A DNA stretch of 64,000 bases from Patiria miniata (Eukaryota; Echinodermata; Asteroidea; Valvatida; Asterinidae): the NCBI RefSeq assembly GCF_015706575.1, contig NW_024037072.1, forward strand, positions 28,707,162 to 28,771,161, read 5' to 3'. The notes beneath the pieces were generated by a model. That model made no database searches. It worked only from the letters and a program-made list of their open reading frames with translations, and was not told where the DNA came from. Positions 22,918 to 37,900 of this stretch are shown here, piece after piece. Each line of letters opens with the position of its first letter. Position 1 is the stretch's first letter. A program made the position numbers and the translations under genes.

Positions 22918-25900
22918 CTAATATGCATAGTCCGTGAAAGCATGAGATCTTACAGTTACCAGTGATACATTTGGCAGAGTAGATAACTGTATCATTTGTA
23001 AAGAGTGGTCGATAACTTTTAAGGGCTATTCACCCAAAAGGAACAGGACATAGAGTGTGACCAATTTCATAACATGCCTATATGCCAGACATGAAGACGT
23101 TAAATGTTGACGCTTGTTTGAATCATATCGCTTAATGTAATACGGAAGTGTCAATTTTCTGGCGAAAGTATTAAACTACGTGCCTATATGCCAGATATGA
23201 ACACGTTAAATGTTGACGCTTGCTTGAATCATATCGCTTAATGTATTACGGAAGTGTCAATTTTCTGGCGAAAGTATGTAATTTAAAAAAAAAAAGGTTA
23301 ATATAATAATGGAGGGATTGGATTCGTGGTCTGGAGCATTGTGGTCTGGAGCATTGAATTTGTGGTCTGCGTGTAATTCTGCGGGTTTGGGGTTCGAGTC
23401 CAGCTTGCGGCTATGGTGCGTGTGCCCTTAGGCAAGGTATTTCTCTCCACCCAGGAGTAAAATATTAAAGCTGCTTTGCACCGAAATGGCAGCATCAAGC
23501 TGTATACACCCCAAGGAGCTGAGATGGCATTTGGAATGTTTCATTGGCCCAACGAGCAGAGTAATAATGATGAAGCGTTTTGAAACCTATAGGATAAAGC
23601 GCTAAAAGCAGTATTTTAATTATTAAATTATACTCGTCCTACCTTTGGAACAAAGTTAAGACACAGCACAAATGTGCTGACAACCACGATCACTACTCCA
23701 GGAAGCAGATACGTCATCTTGACTTCCTCATCCAGAACGGCAACAGTAGGGACAGTCAGGACAATGGTGAGAGCCACGATGTACACTGATGCGGCGATGG
23801 ATTTACCTGTAAAGCAGGAGAGTTGAAATGGGCCTTATTCATGAGTCGGCCATATTGAATCGAAAGTTAGGTAAAATCTTAATTTTGGAACTTGCAAAGA
23901 GAAATGAAAGCAAGTTAATTTATAATCAATTCCAGTCTGCTTCAATTAATAATTTATAATTTGTAATTAAGCATTCCCTAATATTTAAAGCCATCAGATT
24001 TTTAAAAAAAATGACAGTAAAATAAGGCTGCATTGTGCCTGAAATAAATAGTCTGGCGCCATCCCATTCAACAGTTAACAATTAATAAAATACATTCAGG
24101 GAACTCGACAAAAAATGGCCAACTCGTGAATGAGGCACGTACAGCTCTTTTCTTAACGGTTCATTCAGTTAACTTAAAAGGCTTGTCGTTTTCGCCTTTA
24201 AATGAGCTACTCTTAAAAGAAAATTCCATGAAATTTCTTTTAGTCAGTGCAATCTTTACAATGTTGATGATTCCCATCGCTACATTTTATCAGTTTGAAC
24301 AAAACATTTTAATTGGTAATTGTTTTGTGTGCAAATAACGGCGCTATTAAGGATGCTTTGGCTACCAAAACTAAAAAGTTAATCAAGCAGTTTAATAACT
24401 TGACTTACAATTTAAAATTGAAAATATTTCTCTAAAAACAATGAGCATAGCAAGTATAACGTATACCACTAAACATCTATTCATGTCTGTTTATACTCCA
24501 ACAAAGCGTCTAGTCGCTCAAGAAAAAGGTCTATCAATGAAACACAATGTGTTATGCATGTTATAAGATTTAAGGCTTTGAATGGTGAAGTGTCGGTATC
24601 GTTTCGGTTTGCAGTAATACCATGTGGTAATTACTACTGCTCAGTAGAGATATTTAGTTCTGAAAAGAACTTGTCATGTTATGCATGTTCCTACCCTACA
24701 AACATTTTCTTTCATTTGCAGTATTTGGGTGAGACTTTCCATGTACAATGTATTCAGTAATGAACGATGACATACTGTCACTGAGTCGGGAAACTGCAAT
24801 ATTTCTCGTCTCCCAGGCTAAGAAGAGGCCAAAGGTCAACAGAACCCCCTTGACGCCGTAGAGGGCTGCAATGAAATACACGTCGTGTTTGCTGCTGCAA
24901 TACCGTATCTCTGGGACGTCAAAGATTTCCTTCTCAGGTTCTGTCATGTCAAGCTGCAACGAAAGTACACTGATAACGAGAAAGCTATAAACACCTTGAG
25001 AGTATACAAGATGTAGGTCTACAACTATAGGGCCACAAGCTGTTCGAACATGTTCAAACACAGCTTGCTTGATATTTTTTTGTTAATTTCTGTTTCAATA
25101 CAAATGAAGTTTCATCTACAATAAGGCATACGTAAAGTGGGATCGAGTGCGTGCAATACTATTGGTATAATTAAATTTGGTAGAAACTAACAGTGACATG
25201 ATAGCGAAAAAAAGCATTCGACTGTTTTGTACCAAATTAGTTTTAACCAACTTGAATCTTACATCTCCGACAGCTTCAAACACTTCAAACAGTGTATTTC
25301 TAGAGTTATTTAACTGGTTCTAGAATTCGATGTTACAAAAACGTTATTTTGAATCTGTCATCCAAAACATGCGATAAGTGGTCCATTAGGGGTAAAATAC
25401 CACACAAAATGTATTGAATTTGTACAAATTCCCCTTCCCTAGAATCCACACTCATGCTACAAAGGTGAGAAACAATGCATCGAACTAAAATTATCCTTTA
25501 GGTGACCCTAAAAAGACAGCAAATCACTTTCAACATGTGAAAAAACTTTGATGACCCTTCAGGGCCACCATAGATCCTCCCTGTCGTACCCGAGGTTCCA
25601 GAGTCAATGTGTAAACGGACGTTGTTTCCAGAGCAATCCACACAGCAAAAATGACGCAGTCCGTCAGAACAATGACCAACACTCCACTAATGAGCTTCCA
25701 ATCTGGCAAGTCCTGCAACGAAGAATTATACGCCGCTAAAGATCGATTACATTCAGCAGCCATCTTGGAGGTGCAGGGGATAATTTAATTGTACAAGAGG
25801 TATATTCATGCCTATCAGGCTGCATCCGAATCAGCTGTCTAGAGCTAGGTCTAGGTCTAGGTCTGTGCCCATTAAAAATACGCGGGGACGCGCGCTGACA

Positions 25901-28900
25901 ATAGTCGGAGCCGTAGCTCTGGAAGCCCGTTTTGGCCTGACTGTTGAACAAACGGGCATACATCCAAAACGGTGCCGTGCGGCAGTGAAAAATGGTTTTT
26001 AAAAGAGAGCGAAAAAAGGTGTCGTTCTTACACTCTAAGAGCCACCGGTAAGATTTGACCCGGATTCTGGGTTCTTGGCCTGACACTCTTCAGTGTTAAC
26101 ATTTTCACTTTTCTGGGTCGGAATGACACCTTTGCCAAGGTTTAGGGTCGAAATGACCCGGAAACGAGCGAGAGAAGTCTCGTTTTGATCCAGAAGAGTA
26201 TCAAGTTTGACTCTGAAAAGTGTCTGGCCAAAAGTAACCCCGTATTCCGGGTCAATCTGACCAGGGACATTTTAGAGTGTACGTACGCTGTCCCACTACA
26301 CACTTTTAACAAGTAACACATAAAAACAGAAAAGATGTCATTCTTCTGTTCATACACCCAGTATTTTGCCAGACTAATCAGCATGGATTGAGAGCTGACA
26401 TCAAGATAGACCTCCCCCGTTGCTAAATAGGACGGTCGTCATTTTCTTATCAACCCAGAATGATAGTTGTGACATGTTTAATGCTTCAATTTTGTGGTAA
26501 ATTGGGAGGCGACGATCCCGCAGTTTTCACACTTTTTGGAAAGCAGGGGAGGTGCTGTTTTAATACATTGGAATTTGTGTTACGGACGGCTGCTCATTTT
26601 TTTCTCGCTTATCTACTAATTATAGACACCTCTTTGACATTGCATTCATCTTTAACAATGAAATCAACGGATTCAAAAATAAAAAATAACAAAATAAACC
26701 GAAAAAAAAGAAAAAAAAGAGTTCTCTTGGTAAAAAAGGAGTACTTACAATTCGTTTGAATCGCTTAATAGCTGTGAATATTGCATGTATTCGGTAGGTC
26801 TTCATGAAGATAGAACCGAATGCACAGGAGACCCCCAGAGAGATCAAGACTCTCTCCAGCTTCATCATCACACAAAGAAAACATGAAATGAAATAAACAA
26901 CATGGCTCGAATCTGAACAGGCAATTTAAAGGGTTTGTTTTTAGTTCGAGAGTAAATCTAATAAAGAATTTAAATACAGGTTGTCCATAAGGCCAAAAAT
27001 AAAAGTCTCCGGTTTCTGGTATGCGCGCGCGTCGCCGTAGCCATGCGCGTCGGCAAAATGAAAAAGGTTTTTTTTTTCAATGAAAGATGATGTCTCAAAA
27101 CCGCCAAACTCACTGGTTTGACTGGAATCCTGCTGCTGCACAATTTTAACGTGTTTTTGGATGGGGTTATGATCGAGAATAAGCTTTATGTGGCCTCTCT
27201 GGACTCCCATATATTTGCACTAAGTTTAGTCGGGCACCATTTGCAGTCATCAGCCGACATTTGAGGCAAAAAAAATCAGGTAAAAAAAAAAAAGCCGCGT
27301 CGCCGCACCACTTTTTGGGCAAGCTCCATACCAGAAACCGGAGACTTTTTGTTTTGGCCTAAAAAAGGGGGCACGGACCTTTTTTTTAACATAAATAACT
27401 CGAAATTAGGTAATTTGTTTCACATTACTGCTCCACCGCTTTCGCAAAAATCTAAGTTAATGCAGGATGGGGTAAAATAACAAACCGTTGTTTGATTAAG
27501 TAATAATCATAATTTCATTAAAGGTCTAAGGCTACATTATGTATAAAGTATATAGTCTAGGCAATATTTAACAAAAAAGGCTTATTAAGGGCATGAAAAG
27601 GCATTTTTGAGTACAAGTTGGTAACCCAGCTACCCAATGTGGGGCACGGTGCTGAATCCGAAACTGATTGTTATCAAGCTGGATTTTCAGTTGAAATGTG
27701 CCTAATTTGCATAAATCTTAAATACTTGTCGTGTAACACATTTGTTCACATATTTGGGTATATTAAAAAAAAATACCCAAATATGGGAACAAATACATTA
27801 AAACACTACAGGTATTAAAGATTTATGCAAATTAGGTATATTTCCACCCAGCTTGGTAACCACAATTTTCGGATTCAGCACCCCAAAATTAGGTAAAATA
27901 TCTATGTTACCAACTTCTACTCAAAATGCCTCTTCATGTAACAATTTTCGAAATATCGCCGAGTCTAATAGGAATTTGTAGGTTGATACTTACATGGCAT
28001 TTAATGACAATAGTGGTAACAGATAGTTGCGTTGTGTCCAAGCCCATGGCGATCACAGAGGCGTGGAGAAGCAGACATCCGATTATAGTCAGATTACCAA
28101 GGGAAGGACTCGACATCTTAATGGCCCTAGGAAAGATATGTGTTCCATGTTAAACAGGTATTGTTATTTACATCTAAAAATAAGGATTATTACTCTTTTT
28201 ACAGTCACCGTTTGTAATACATTCGGTGCCAATATATACATAGAATGGCAACTGCATACGTCGATGTTTATGTGAGGCATTTCAGTAAAACCGATGGACA
28301 TATCATTGTCTGATTCCAGTGACTGTTTAGTCATCGTGAACTTCTCCTTCAAATACATTCCAAATTAGGCGACGAGAAATTGATTTTTTCAAGGGCATTT
28401 TTCAATATAAGAATTGATGGATTTGTTTTAATACAATACGTGCTTAAGTCACCTCTTGTGTTTGTATCTGACGTTAAGAAACAGAAATGCCAATGCGATG
28501 ACTGCACCGATGGAGGCGATAGTGAAGAGAGTGGCTCGGATTGTTGGCGGAACCTGCAGGATCACTGTCCTTGTTGTAATTCCGTCCACAGGAATATGGC
28601 CCCCTGAATAATACAACCGTTTGCTTGATCAGTAAGGCAAAACCAGTTCTGATGCCTCACAAATGTCGTAAAAAGGGTTCACGTGTACAGTGGCGTGGCG
28701 GATCATGGAGTTTCCCAAGGGGAAGGGGATGGGGTCGGATGGATCGAAGTCCAATATTTGTTCACGGTATGGGGTAGATGATGAGTTGAAGTCAAAAGAC
28801 CAAAGGCCTGAGGCAATGAATCAGGAACCGATCACGTAAATCGGGAACTTAAGGCATTTGAGATTGGTAAATAATATACGTAATATCAGTCGGTTGAGGG

Positions 28901-31900
28901 TGAGGTTATTAGCCATCCAACCAACCCCCCTCAAAAAAAATCGCTATTAAAACAATTATTTGAAAGAGAACATTTGAATACATGCCAATGATTTGATAAG
29001 GTCGAGCACTTTGAAGCCTCGCAAATAATTTTAGGTGTTCCTTGTTGTGCCACAAAGTACATGGCTTGCCGGGGGGGGGGGGGGGGGAGAATGACTGCAA
29101 TTATTTTTTCCGAACGAAATTTAAAGAGCTATATCCGCTCCGTTCACAAGTACCCCCTCACCGGCAAAGAAAGTACAGCTGGGGGTGACCGCCATCTTGC
29201 CTGACTGCAATAATTTGCCGCGATGCGCGCGGCCGTACCACCACTGCGTGTACATAGTACACATCCCCTGGTTTACGTGCGTCACACACAAGTAACGGTG
29301 CGCGTCTACCAGCTAAGTGTCCCGCCCATGGGACGTCGTTGCTAGGTAAAAGGGCCTCCTCTTTCGTTGTCGCACGGAGTTCACTGGCCCGCCCCACAAT
29401 AAAGAACAACATACTTTTCTATAATAGGATTCACATGTTGTTTTTTCATGAGGGTCAGTTTACAAATAAAACATGATTATTGACACTTGACAGACTACCT
29501 CCCTCGGCTTTGCCTCGGGAACTAGTCTATCAACTTCCATCCAATACCTCGGGGAGCTAATACATGTATATACTATCCACCCGAACTAAACCATGTTTTA
29601 TTTGTTTTACTATACCTCATTCATATTCACAAACATTTCATGAAGTTACGCGTAAGGTTTTTCGGCAAAATGTTATTTTGCGTGTGCCTCGTCTTTGCAT
29701 GTAGGTGCTGCATGCTGCTAGGGCGATGTTCGCGCGTGCGCACTACCCCCTAATGCGCTGGTTCCCATAGATATAGAACTTAAAATATCTATGGCTAGTT
29801 CCACGATTCATTCGTAAAGCGCATGCGTAGTAGACAAGCGAAAGTCTACTACGCATTCGTATTTAACCTGTGCGTCAACCCTTGCGTTCGCGCTTAGTAA
29901 ACAGCAAAACTAGCGGCTGACACGTGATCGTGAATGAAGCCAGTGAAACCTTGGCTCGCGATCATGAATTATGTATGAGGTATAGCAATATAATCTTTGA
30001 CTAGAATATCTAGGTTACCAAGCTTACGCAAAGAAAAAATACGTAACAAATTGTTTCTGAATAATGCATGTTCAACATTTGAATAAATGAACCATCTGTT
30101 TCCGCTTCCACTGAACTGTAACACTTCACAACAAGAATATTACAATGAATTTTTAACTTTCATCGTTCCGCTAGAAGACAGAAATTATGACGGAATGCAA
30201 TACCTTATTTAATATTATTCTCAAGGATGCTTGGAAATTTTGAGGTGACTTCGACCGTCTTTGGAAACTCATATTATGGAGCCTTCTAATTCGTGTTCAA
30301 AACATACGGTTTAGTACAACTGCATAAAAGGGCACGTGATGTTCATGCCGAAGATTGCAAATTATTTACCGAACGCTATTCATTACAAAGAGGCGTCCGG
30401 TCTATTTATAGTTTAATACAAAATAAAATAAAATCTCATTCAATTTTCCTGTTTTCAGGATCGCAATTCAGACCTTTTGTTTGAAACAAATATATAAATT
30501 TCAATCGTTAAAAGAGCTTCGCGGAAGTTTCTAAAATGTCATTAGGGATGTTATTATTGTGTTAATATTATGCGTTGCTGTTCATATTGCGAAATACAAC
30601 AACCAAGGCGGATACACAGACCTTTAAGGTTCTGACGTAATTGTAATTTGCCTTGGAAAATAACCGTCAGTAGAAGATCTAAAGAAAAAAAAGCAAGTCA
30701 GTTCATTTTATTTATATTTCGATCCGCGGTAAAATGTCACGGCATGCACGTACTATTTTCACAAATAACAGCTGTGTTCATGATTGCAATTCAAACGTGC
30801 ACTGGAAGAATGCGTAACTTGTAGAAACATTTATTTCAGTGTTGCCATTTCAACACAATGAAATGTTACAATGCCGTGTAAACATATTATACAGAGCAAA
30901 ATGCAATGAATTATGTAATCGTGTATAATAATGTACATGGATCAATACTAGAACAAATTAACGACAACATTTAGGTATAAGGTGAAGCGTCACGCTTTTG
31001 TACCCTAACCTATCGACAGACAAGTGGACATGACCGAGAAAAACAAAGACAGTGACAAAGGACAAAATGGACAACAGTGAGGAAAGGATTCCAAAAAGCA
31101 CTGTGTTGATTAAATAACAAAATTCACCTTTCCATTTAAGCTTGGAAACATCCGAAGTTTCCAGAGATTGTCCTTCCGTCCTGTAAATCATCACCTCATT
31201 CAACTCCTCTCCTGTTAAAAAACAAAGTTCAAGTTTTTGAGGAACTAAATGAAACACGCACATGGGAAACTGACTTAAACAAGTATATCACAATCAAGCA
31301 TCATATAGAAGTCTCAAATTATGAATCTGTGGAAGAAATGAAAATAGTATTTTCGATTTTAGTTTGATCACATCACTGCTGCTAACAGTCTCTGGCTCTC
31401 TGCTATGGAGACCACTATAAAACTGTAATTCGTGGCTGCCAATTTTCGTACCGGACGATGTAATTTGTAGCTGCCAATTTTCGTACCGAAAGTCAAAACA
31501 TGTTGTGGACATCACTGTGATGGCGTAGTGTTCGTATCGCTTACTATCTCTGCAGAAAACGTATTATTGTCCGTTATTAAAAACAAAAAAAACAATATTA
31601 CCAAAAAGCTTCCAATGTTCCCTACATACCTCATTGAATTTTCTTTGATATTCAACATCCCGTATTTGTTAAATGAGTTACCTTGTGGAAAGTTTTCACA
31701 GCTGTTAATTTTTTAACCTATATACGACTAATCATTGCGTCTACTCTGGGCAAGCGACTGACTTTGTTGAGTAATCCACAGGGACTGAGTAGTGACACTT
31801 GTAGCCGTAGCTCTTGCTGACGAGGAACAACCTCACAGGAAAAATCACAACTCGGTTTGTCTTCTTTCTTAACGAGTATAGGCCTTATAACAACAAAAAT

Positions 31901-34900
31901 AGGAACGCTGCTCATGTTACGTTATAGATAAGTCGCCGTATCATGCATCAATACAGCGATCGAGATTTGTTACCCATAGTTAGTGCTTTTGTTCATTGTA
32001 TAATACTCCCCTTAAAGCCCCACACGATTGACTGAAATTTGTGACACTTTCATGCAGATAATAGATAAATGTATGTGTTACTCTTCCCCTTTAATCAGGT
32101 AAGAGTGTAGCTTTTCAAGATAAATAAGGCAAACAGCTTTGAATCCTGAGCCTATTATGTGTTCAACGTCACCCGTTTTAGCGGTCATTTGTTTTTCATG
32201 TGTCACGGTTTTTATAATTATTAAAATAATTATTTTATTTGACCTCAACGACAAGAGAACAGGCAAAATGGAGTGAAATTGCAAGTGGCAACAGACAATG
32301 CTCTTCGTCAATATAACTCGATATTTTTGGCAATTTTCTTTTTCTAATGTAAACTGAAATAAGCCATTGAGTTTCTACAGAGAGTTTTGTCTTCTGTACC
32401 GACATTGGGACACCAAAAAGTCTATTAGCTTATAGTTCGTTATGTGTATGAATTATTTTCGCCCATTTTTTTTCAATGAGAAACCATTTGTGTTTGTTAT
32501 TCTTCCAAAATGTGATGTGATCGGTTTTCACGTGTCGTAAAAACCACGGGAGACATCAAACCTAACAATTAAAAAAAAAAAGATGAATAATTATTTTGTA
32601 GATTACAGTTCGCTTTTAAGATTTTCCAGAGAGTTAATTAAAGGTCGTTTGTTACAATGAAGTCCTATCCTCTTTTAAATAAGCACGACCATAGGTTTCA
32701 TGCCTTTACTGCCTGCATGAGCGCAGACTGCCTTTACTCAAACCTTACTTTGAGCCTGCGCTATTTCGACAATGTCCCTGTTTTGTTGACCATTCTTTAT
32801 CAGCACTGGGCCCTGTGGAAGAAAAGTAGTCAAATTTTAGATTTTGAATCATTATGATCAGGGCTAAACAAACTAAAAGACTCTCCTACAATTCAATAGC
32901 TTTCCATACAAACAAAACTTTTCTGTGGTCATTCTACATAGTATAATTTTCTTCGCCGGCTACTTGGTGGAGCTTTCATTGCATCGCAAAATAACCAGTT
33001 TTCTGTATTCTATAACAACAGTTCATGACCGGTCGTGAAAGCCTCTTGAGCCATTACGTTACCAATATACCTGCATAATTGTTTTTTAACTGCAATGCGT
33101 TATATATTCAAAGCTAAACAGCCGGTTCACAGTGAGTTCGAAAGCGAGGCGAACACGAATTTGTGACGTCATGGCGAGAATTTGCGTTACGAATTCGCAA
33201 AAGTTTAACACATTTCAATCTCTGGCGAATTTTGCAGTGAAAGTTTCCTGTCGTGAAATTCGCTTTGCCAGTTCGCTTCGCAATAGTTTTCAATGATACA
33301 GAAAATGTTCAGTATCAGATCAAATGAAGGAGTGGTGTAGGTTGCCTTGTTCTTAATTCGTACCTACCTGTAGTCCAACAAAATTTATGTTATCCGCATT
33401 CTCAAGAATCACACGGGCCATGTCAGAGTCGGAGTATCTGAAATCTTCAAGTCTCCGAGGCGGCCGGAGATGCTGAAGGTCCGCTATAGACGCATTCAGG
33501 GCTAGGGCTATGACTAGGATATTATCGTATGTCCGCGCAATATCGCTTACTAGTTGGTTTCTGTTGAAGTAGTCGTAATGTTCTGGCAACGGTTTCTGCG
33601 AATAGCACAAATCGTCAAGAGTCATGATTATACTTTGATAATGCACTAAACAAAGGGTAAATGAGTAAAACACAAAAAGTAAATAAGACAGCAAATATTT
33701 TTCTGTTTATGTAATACTCGGACTCACAGATGGATGAAACTCAAGAAATATTTTTTGTACATCTTCGCCACAGCTAGATTTATCCAGCTTGCACAAAAAG
33801 CTGCGACAAAATGAGATACACGTGTGCATTTTCGTCCTGCAATAGCACTGTGTTCCACAGCTGTGTCCTGATTGGTTCAATCTTGGCCAATGGTCTAACA
33901 TGATTGGTGAAAACTCCTAGCTGTGATTGGTCCAAACCACGCGTAATTAGTGCCAGAATCCTTCTCAGAATCCCAGAATTTGCAGAAAACTCAAGTTTGC
34001 ATGTATTTCAAGGGTAACAAAGTGGACAATTTAAGCGTTGTAACAGAGCATTTTATACAATTCACATCATTAGATGTTGGAATTGACACAAAGTGGCAAA
34101 ATAAACTGATATAAAATAAACATGAGCAGCAGGAAACCTATGCTTCCCCGAGTATAATGCATTTTGTCAAAATACATATGACAAAATCTCATTTTGTGTA
34201 TTATGCACAAACTGCATGTATTATGTAAGTTTCGAAATGGTATCAGAAGCGTAACTATAGGGTCCCGTGTGCAGGGGCCTCATTTTGTAGAGGCGGCACA
34301 CGATGAGTTTCTTAATACATGTAGTTTCAAACAATTCAATATACCTTCTTTAAACTCTGACCGGGAGGGGGCACCGTAAAGGAGTGGGGGGGGGGGGGGC
34401 ACAGGCCTCGAATGGGGGAGGGTGTTGACTTCCTCCATCCCCTTTACGCCACTGTTTCTAATGCCGCATTTGTCACGATTATAGTTTATCTCTACCCATA
34501 TCTGTCCTGTAATCAAACGTACCACACCGTTGTAATCAAGGTCTGTTAAGTTTGCCTGACGTTGACGTCCCCTAAAGTGAAGGCAGCTGTTGACTGCATC
34601 GACGATCTGTTCCTTCGTGCATGGTAAGATGGATGACGGCGGAGGGTGTACCCACCACGTTCCATAACCTGCCCAGTATGGCGCTATCCAGACGTATTTT
34701 GAAGTTGTCATCCCAGCCAGATAAGCCTGCACCATATATAATCTTTCTTCAGTTAGTTATAAGATTCCAACGTGCAGTCAACGGCTTAATTGTACTTATT
34801 TATAAATATTTTCATTTCGTTATGAAACCAAAGGTTTGTTCACATACAAGAACGGGAGCTCGGAATTCTGATAAAATTTACAAAGACAAGTTAATATGGA

Positions 34901-37900
34901 AGATTGTTGGACGACGGTATCAGTAAGATTCGAACTGGTGTAACAGAGGAAGGCAGGGACGGTACTTCTGTACAAGCATTACATTCACTGTGTGGACTTA
35001 CGAACAAAAGATGCCCACACAAACCAGTTTTCAGATACGTCCACACAAGGTTCCCCCCCCCCTCTGGAAAACAGGTTTAGAGGCATTTTGGGTTAGGTTT
35101 ATCGGTCGTGAATTGAAGAGAAACACTGAGGGGAATCTTAGGAAAAATAATTAGGTTGAAAGAGTTTTCACAGTGTGAGTAAATTGCGTTTTTTTTCACA
35201 TGTCTACACTAGGTATGTAACGTAAACATGTGTGCACCTACGTGACTCCCACTGTGTAAGACACGCCCCTCTAAAATTCCAACTCATTCGTTTTGACAAT
35301 ACCTTACCTGACAGTAAAGCTTCAGCGTCTCTATGAGGTAAAATCCGATGTATATGATCCTTACATCCTGCCGCTGTTAGAGAAATAATACGATATATGT
35401 GGTGATCTGACTCGAAACGAGACTCAAATGCTGCCTTGAGACAAGCCTATTGTTTACTGTTTACAGCGTCTCCAACGCTACAACCACATTACTGCACCAT
35501 GCCGTGCATACGCTTGGGTGAAATAGGCCCATTATGTAGTTGATCTATCTCCATACAAATTTTTAGACATAATCAATATTTGTGTATAATCATGGTCATT
35601 ATACTTGAATATTTCTGTCATAATAATAACGAAACAATGTTTGTAAATTTTTGTATTATGCCGAGTGAAGGCCCAGTGCTTTAACCTTACGCGACGTGCT
35701 TCGATGAACGTACTACACGGCGCTAGCCGTCCTCTCTCTCTCGCTGGAATTTACTTCGTACGGAAGTAAGTTTCACGTTCTCTGGAAATCTCACTTATTT
35801 TGCACTGGTTTATTCACCGAAATACCTCAGTTTGAGCTAACCATGTTATGAATGCAGGTTCATAGAACATGTGGACCGAGTGTAGGCTCAAACCAAAATC
35901 AGAATCTGTCATTTTGGACAGGTTTTCTGTGTACCATTCTCGGGAAACTCTTGTGTGTGGAAAGTTTGTGTGAGATTACCGCGCGACTTTAACGTGAAGC
36001 GTACGGCTGTTTCATGTATCGTTCCGACGTCTATTTATGTATTCGGTCTGTGTGTTGTTTACACAGGTTGATTCTATTATTTCTATACGTGGAGAGAGCG
36101 GGTTTGCACAGTGCTCAGGCTCAGCGTTCATTTTACTCATAATTGGGATTTTACTCATAAGCTCAAGCTCAGAGTATATTTTACTCAGGCTGAGGCTGAG
36201 GCTGAGGCTGAGGCTCAGGCTCAGGTTCAGGCTCAGGCTCAGGCTGCTCACTACTAGTATACCACATGTATACCATATAGCCCATTAAATACTAGTCTAT
36301 ACCATACCTTAACTATTTGAGATGTATGTAACCTAGACTATTGCTAGACCATTGAGATTCACTGAAGTCATTAACAAATACTGAAGTCATCACATGTAAT
36401 GTTATCTCACTGTCATATTAAGCTGATGTGAAATATTGCAGGGTTCAGTGCCATTAACCTTGACAACTTTTGTACGCTTTACTCCTGACAACTTTTATTT
36501 ATTAATTTATCTCACCAATTGTCTTCAATCTACTCAAACAAGATTAAGTTTTATTCAATCATTAGAAACATCTTGACAGTAAATATTGCCTTCAATTCGT
36601 GCTCATTTCTGATTGTTTTTCCCCTTTAATTGCCAAGGAGATCTGTTCTTAATTAATCATTAAGCGGACTTACCACGTTAGGGTGCAATTACCCTACACG
36701 TAACCGTGGCAACTTTTCTGGCGTCACAGGATAGATTTCTAACTGTCACTGTGTCAGCCTTGTCAGGATGTAGCGAGTACCGTACTTGGATAATTTGAGT
36801 ACGCTGTCTACTCCTTGTCAAAACGTTTGACGTCGTAGACAGGATAGATTTCTCTTGGCCGTTATAACTGTCACTGTGTCAGCCTTGTCAGGATGTAGCG
36901 AGTACCGTACTTGAATAATGTGTGTACGCTGTCTACTCCTTGACAACTTTTCTGGCGTCGTAGACTGGATAGATTTTATTTGGCTATTAAAGCTATAATT
37001 TTTGAGAAACAATTGTTGGGTCTATGTAAAAAATTTGGATTCTAGATGCTCTGTGGTGCGATCTGAGGCAATTTCTGACCACTTTAACCAATGTTTTTTT
37101 GAGGAAAAGATGGTGGTGTACTCATTGCCTGCCTTTTTTTGCGATGTCACATAAAAAATAAAAAAAATTGGTTTCGTTTTGGGGGGGGGCCATGGCCCCC
37201 TTTGGCCCCCCCCCCCCCCTGGATCCGCCCTTGGTGTATCATACGCGCATAGTACATAGCTACTAGTACATGTCCACATATTATAATTGTTCCGCAGAAT
37301 AACTTGACCATATATAGGTGATTTGTGTTATATAATATACATTGTTAAATACACACCTGTGGTTGACAGTTGAACATGGCAAACCTAGAAGCCATAGCAC
37401 AACTTATTGTACAGTCACAAAAGGCATTGGTTGAAACTTTGACTGGAGCATTTCAGAACTTGACATTTCAGAGTGCCCCTGTGGCCAACTTAGCAAAATT
37501 CTTCGGTAGGCCGAAGAAATCAGGCGACCCTACCATTGATGAATGGGTCGAAGAACTGAATACCTATGGTAGGCAGTTAAGCCTTGAGGGTAATGATAAG
37601 GTATCCGCAATTCTTGACCATCTGGGAGGGGTGGCCAAGGAGGAAGTCCTGTGCTGTGCCCCCGGTGATCGAGAGGACTACAATAAATTGGTCGGCATTT
37701 TGCGTGCACGGTTCGGTCCACAAGAATCAGTGCAATCATTGAATGCTGCCTTTTATGCCAGAACTCAGCAGGAAGGTAAAAGCCAAGTTGAATTCAGCCG
37801 CGCGCTGATATTATTCAACAATCTAGTAGAATCTGCCGCTGCTGGTCCCCAAGAGTCCGAAGCCCTTGCTTGATTAAGAGAAAAGGCATTAAGGGAACAA

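Noticed and set aside
33368-33595. Exon 7 ending at the stronger-looking donor CAG|GTAGGT
   Set aside because: That donor puts exon 8 out of frame; the donor four bases on (GTAG|GTACGA) keeps phase and the conserved alignment.
36012-36255. Possible fourth hexamer-array hAT element inside the LTRs (CAGTGCTCAGG end)
   Set aside because: The array is present in both LTRs but I could not find a matching 8-bp duplication or a convincing inverted end, so it is kept as part of the LTR.
36012-36288. Frames of alternating Leu-Ser or Arg-Leu
   Set aside because: Produced by the CTGAGG hexamer array inside the 5' LTR.
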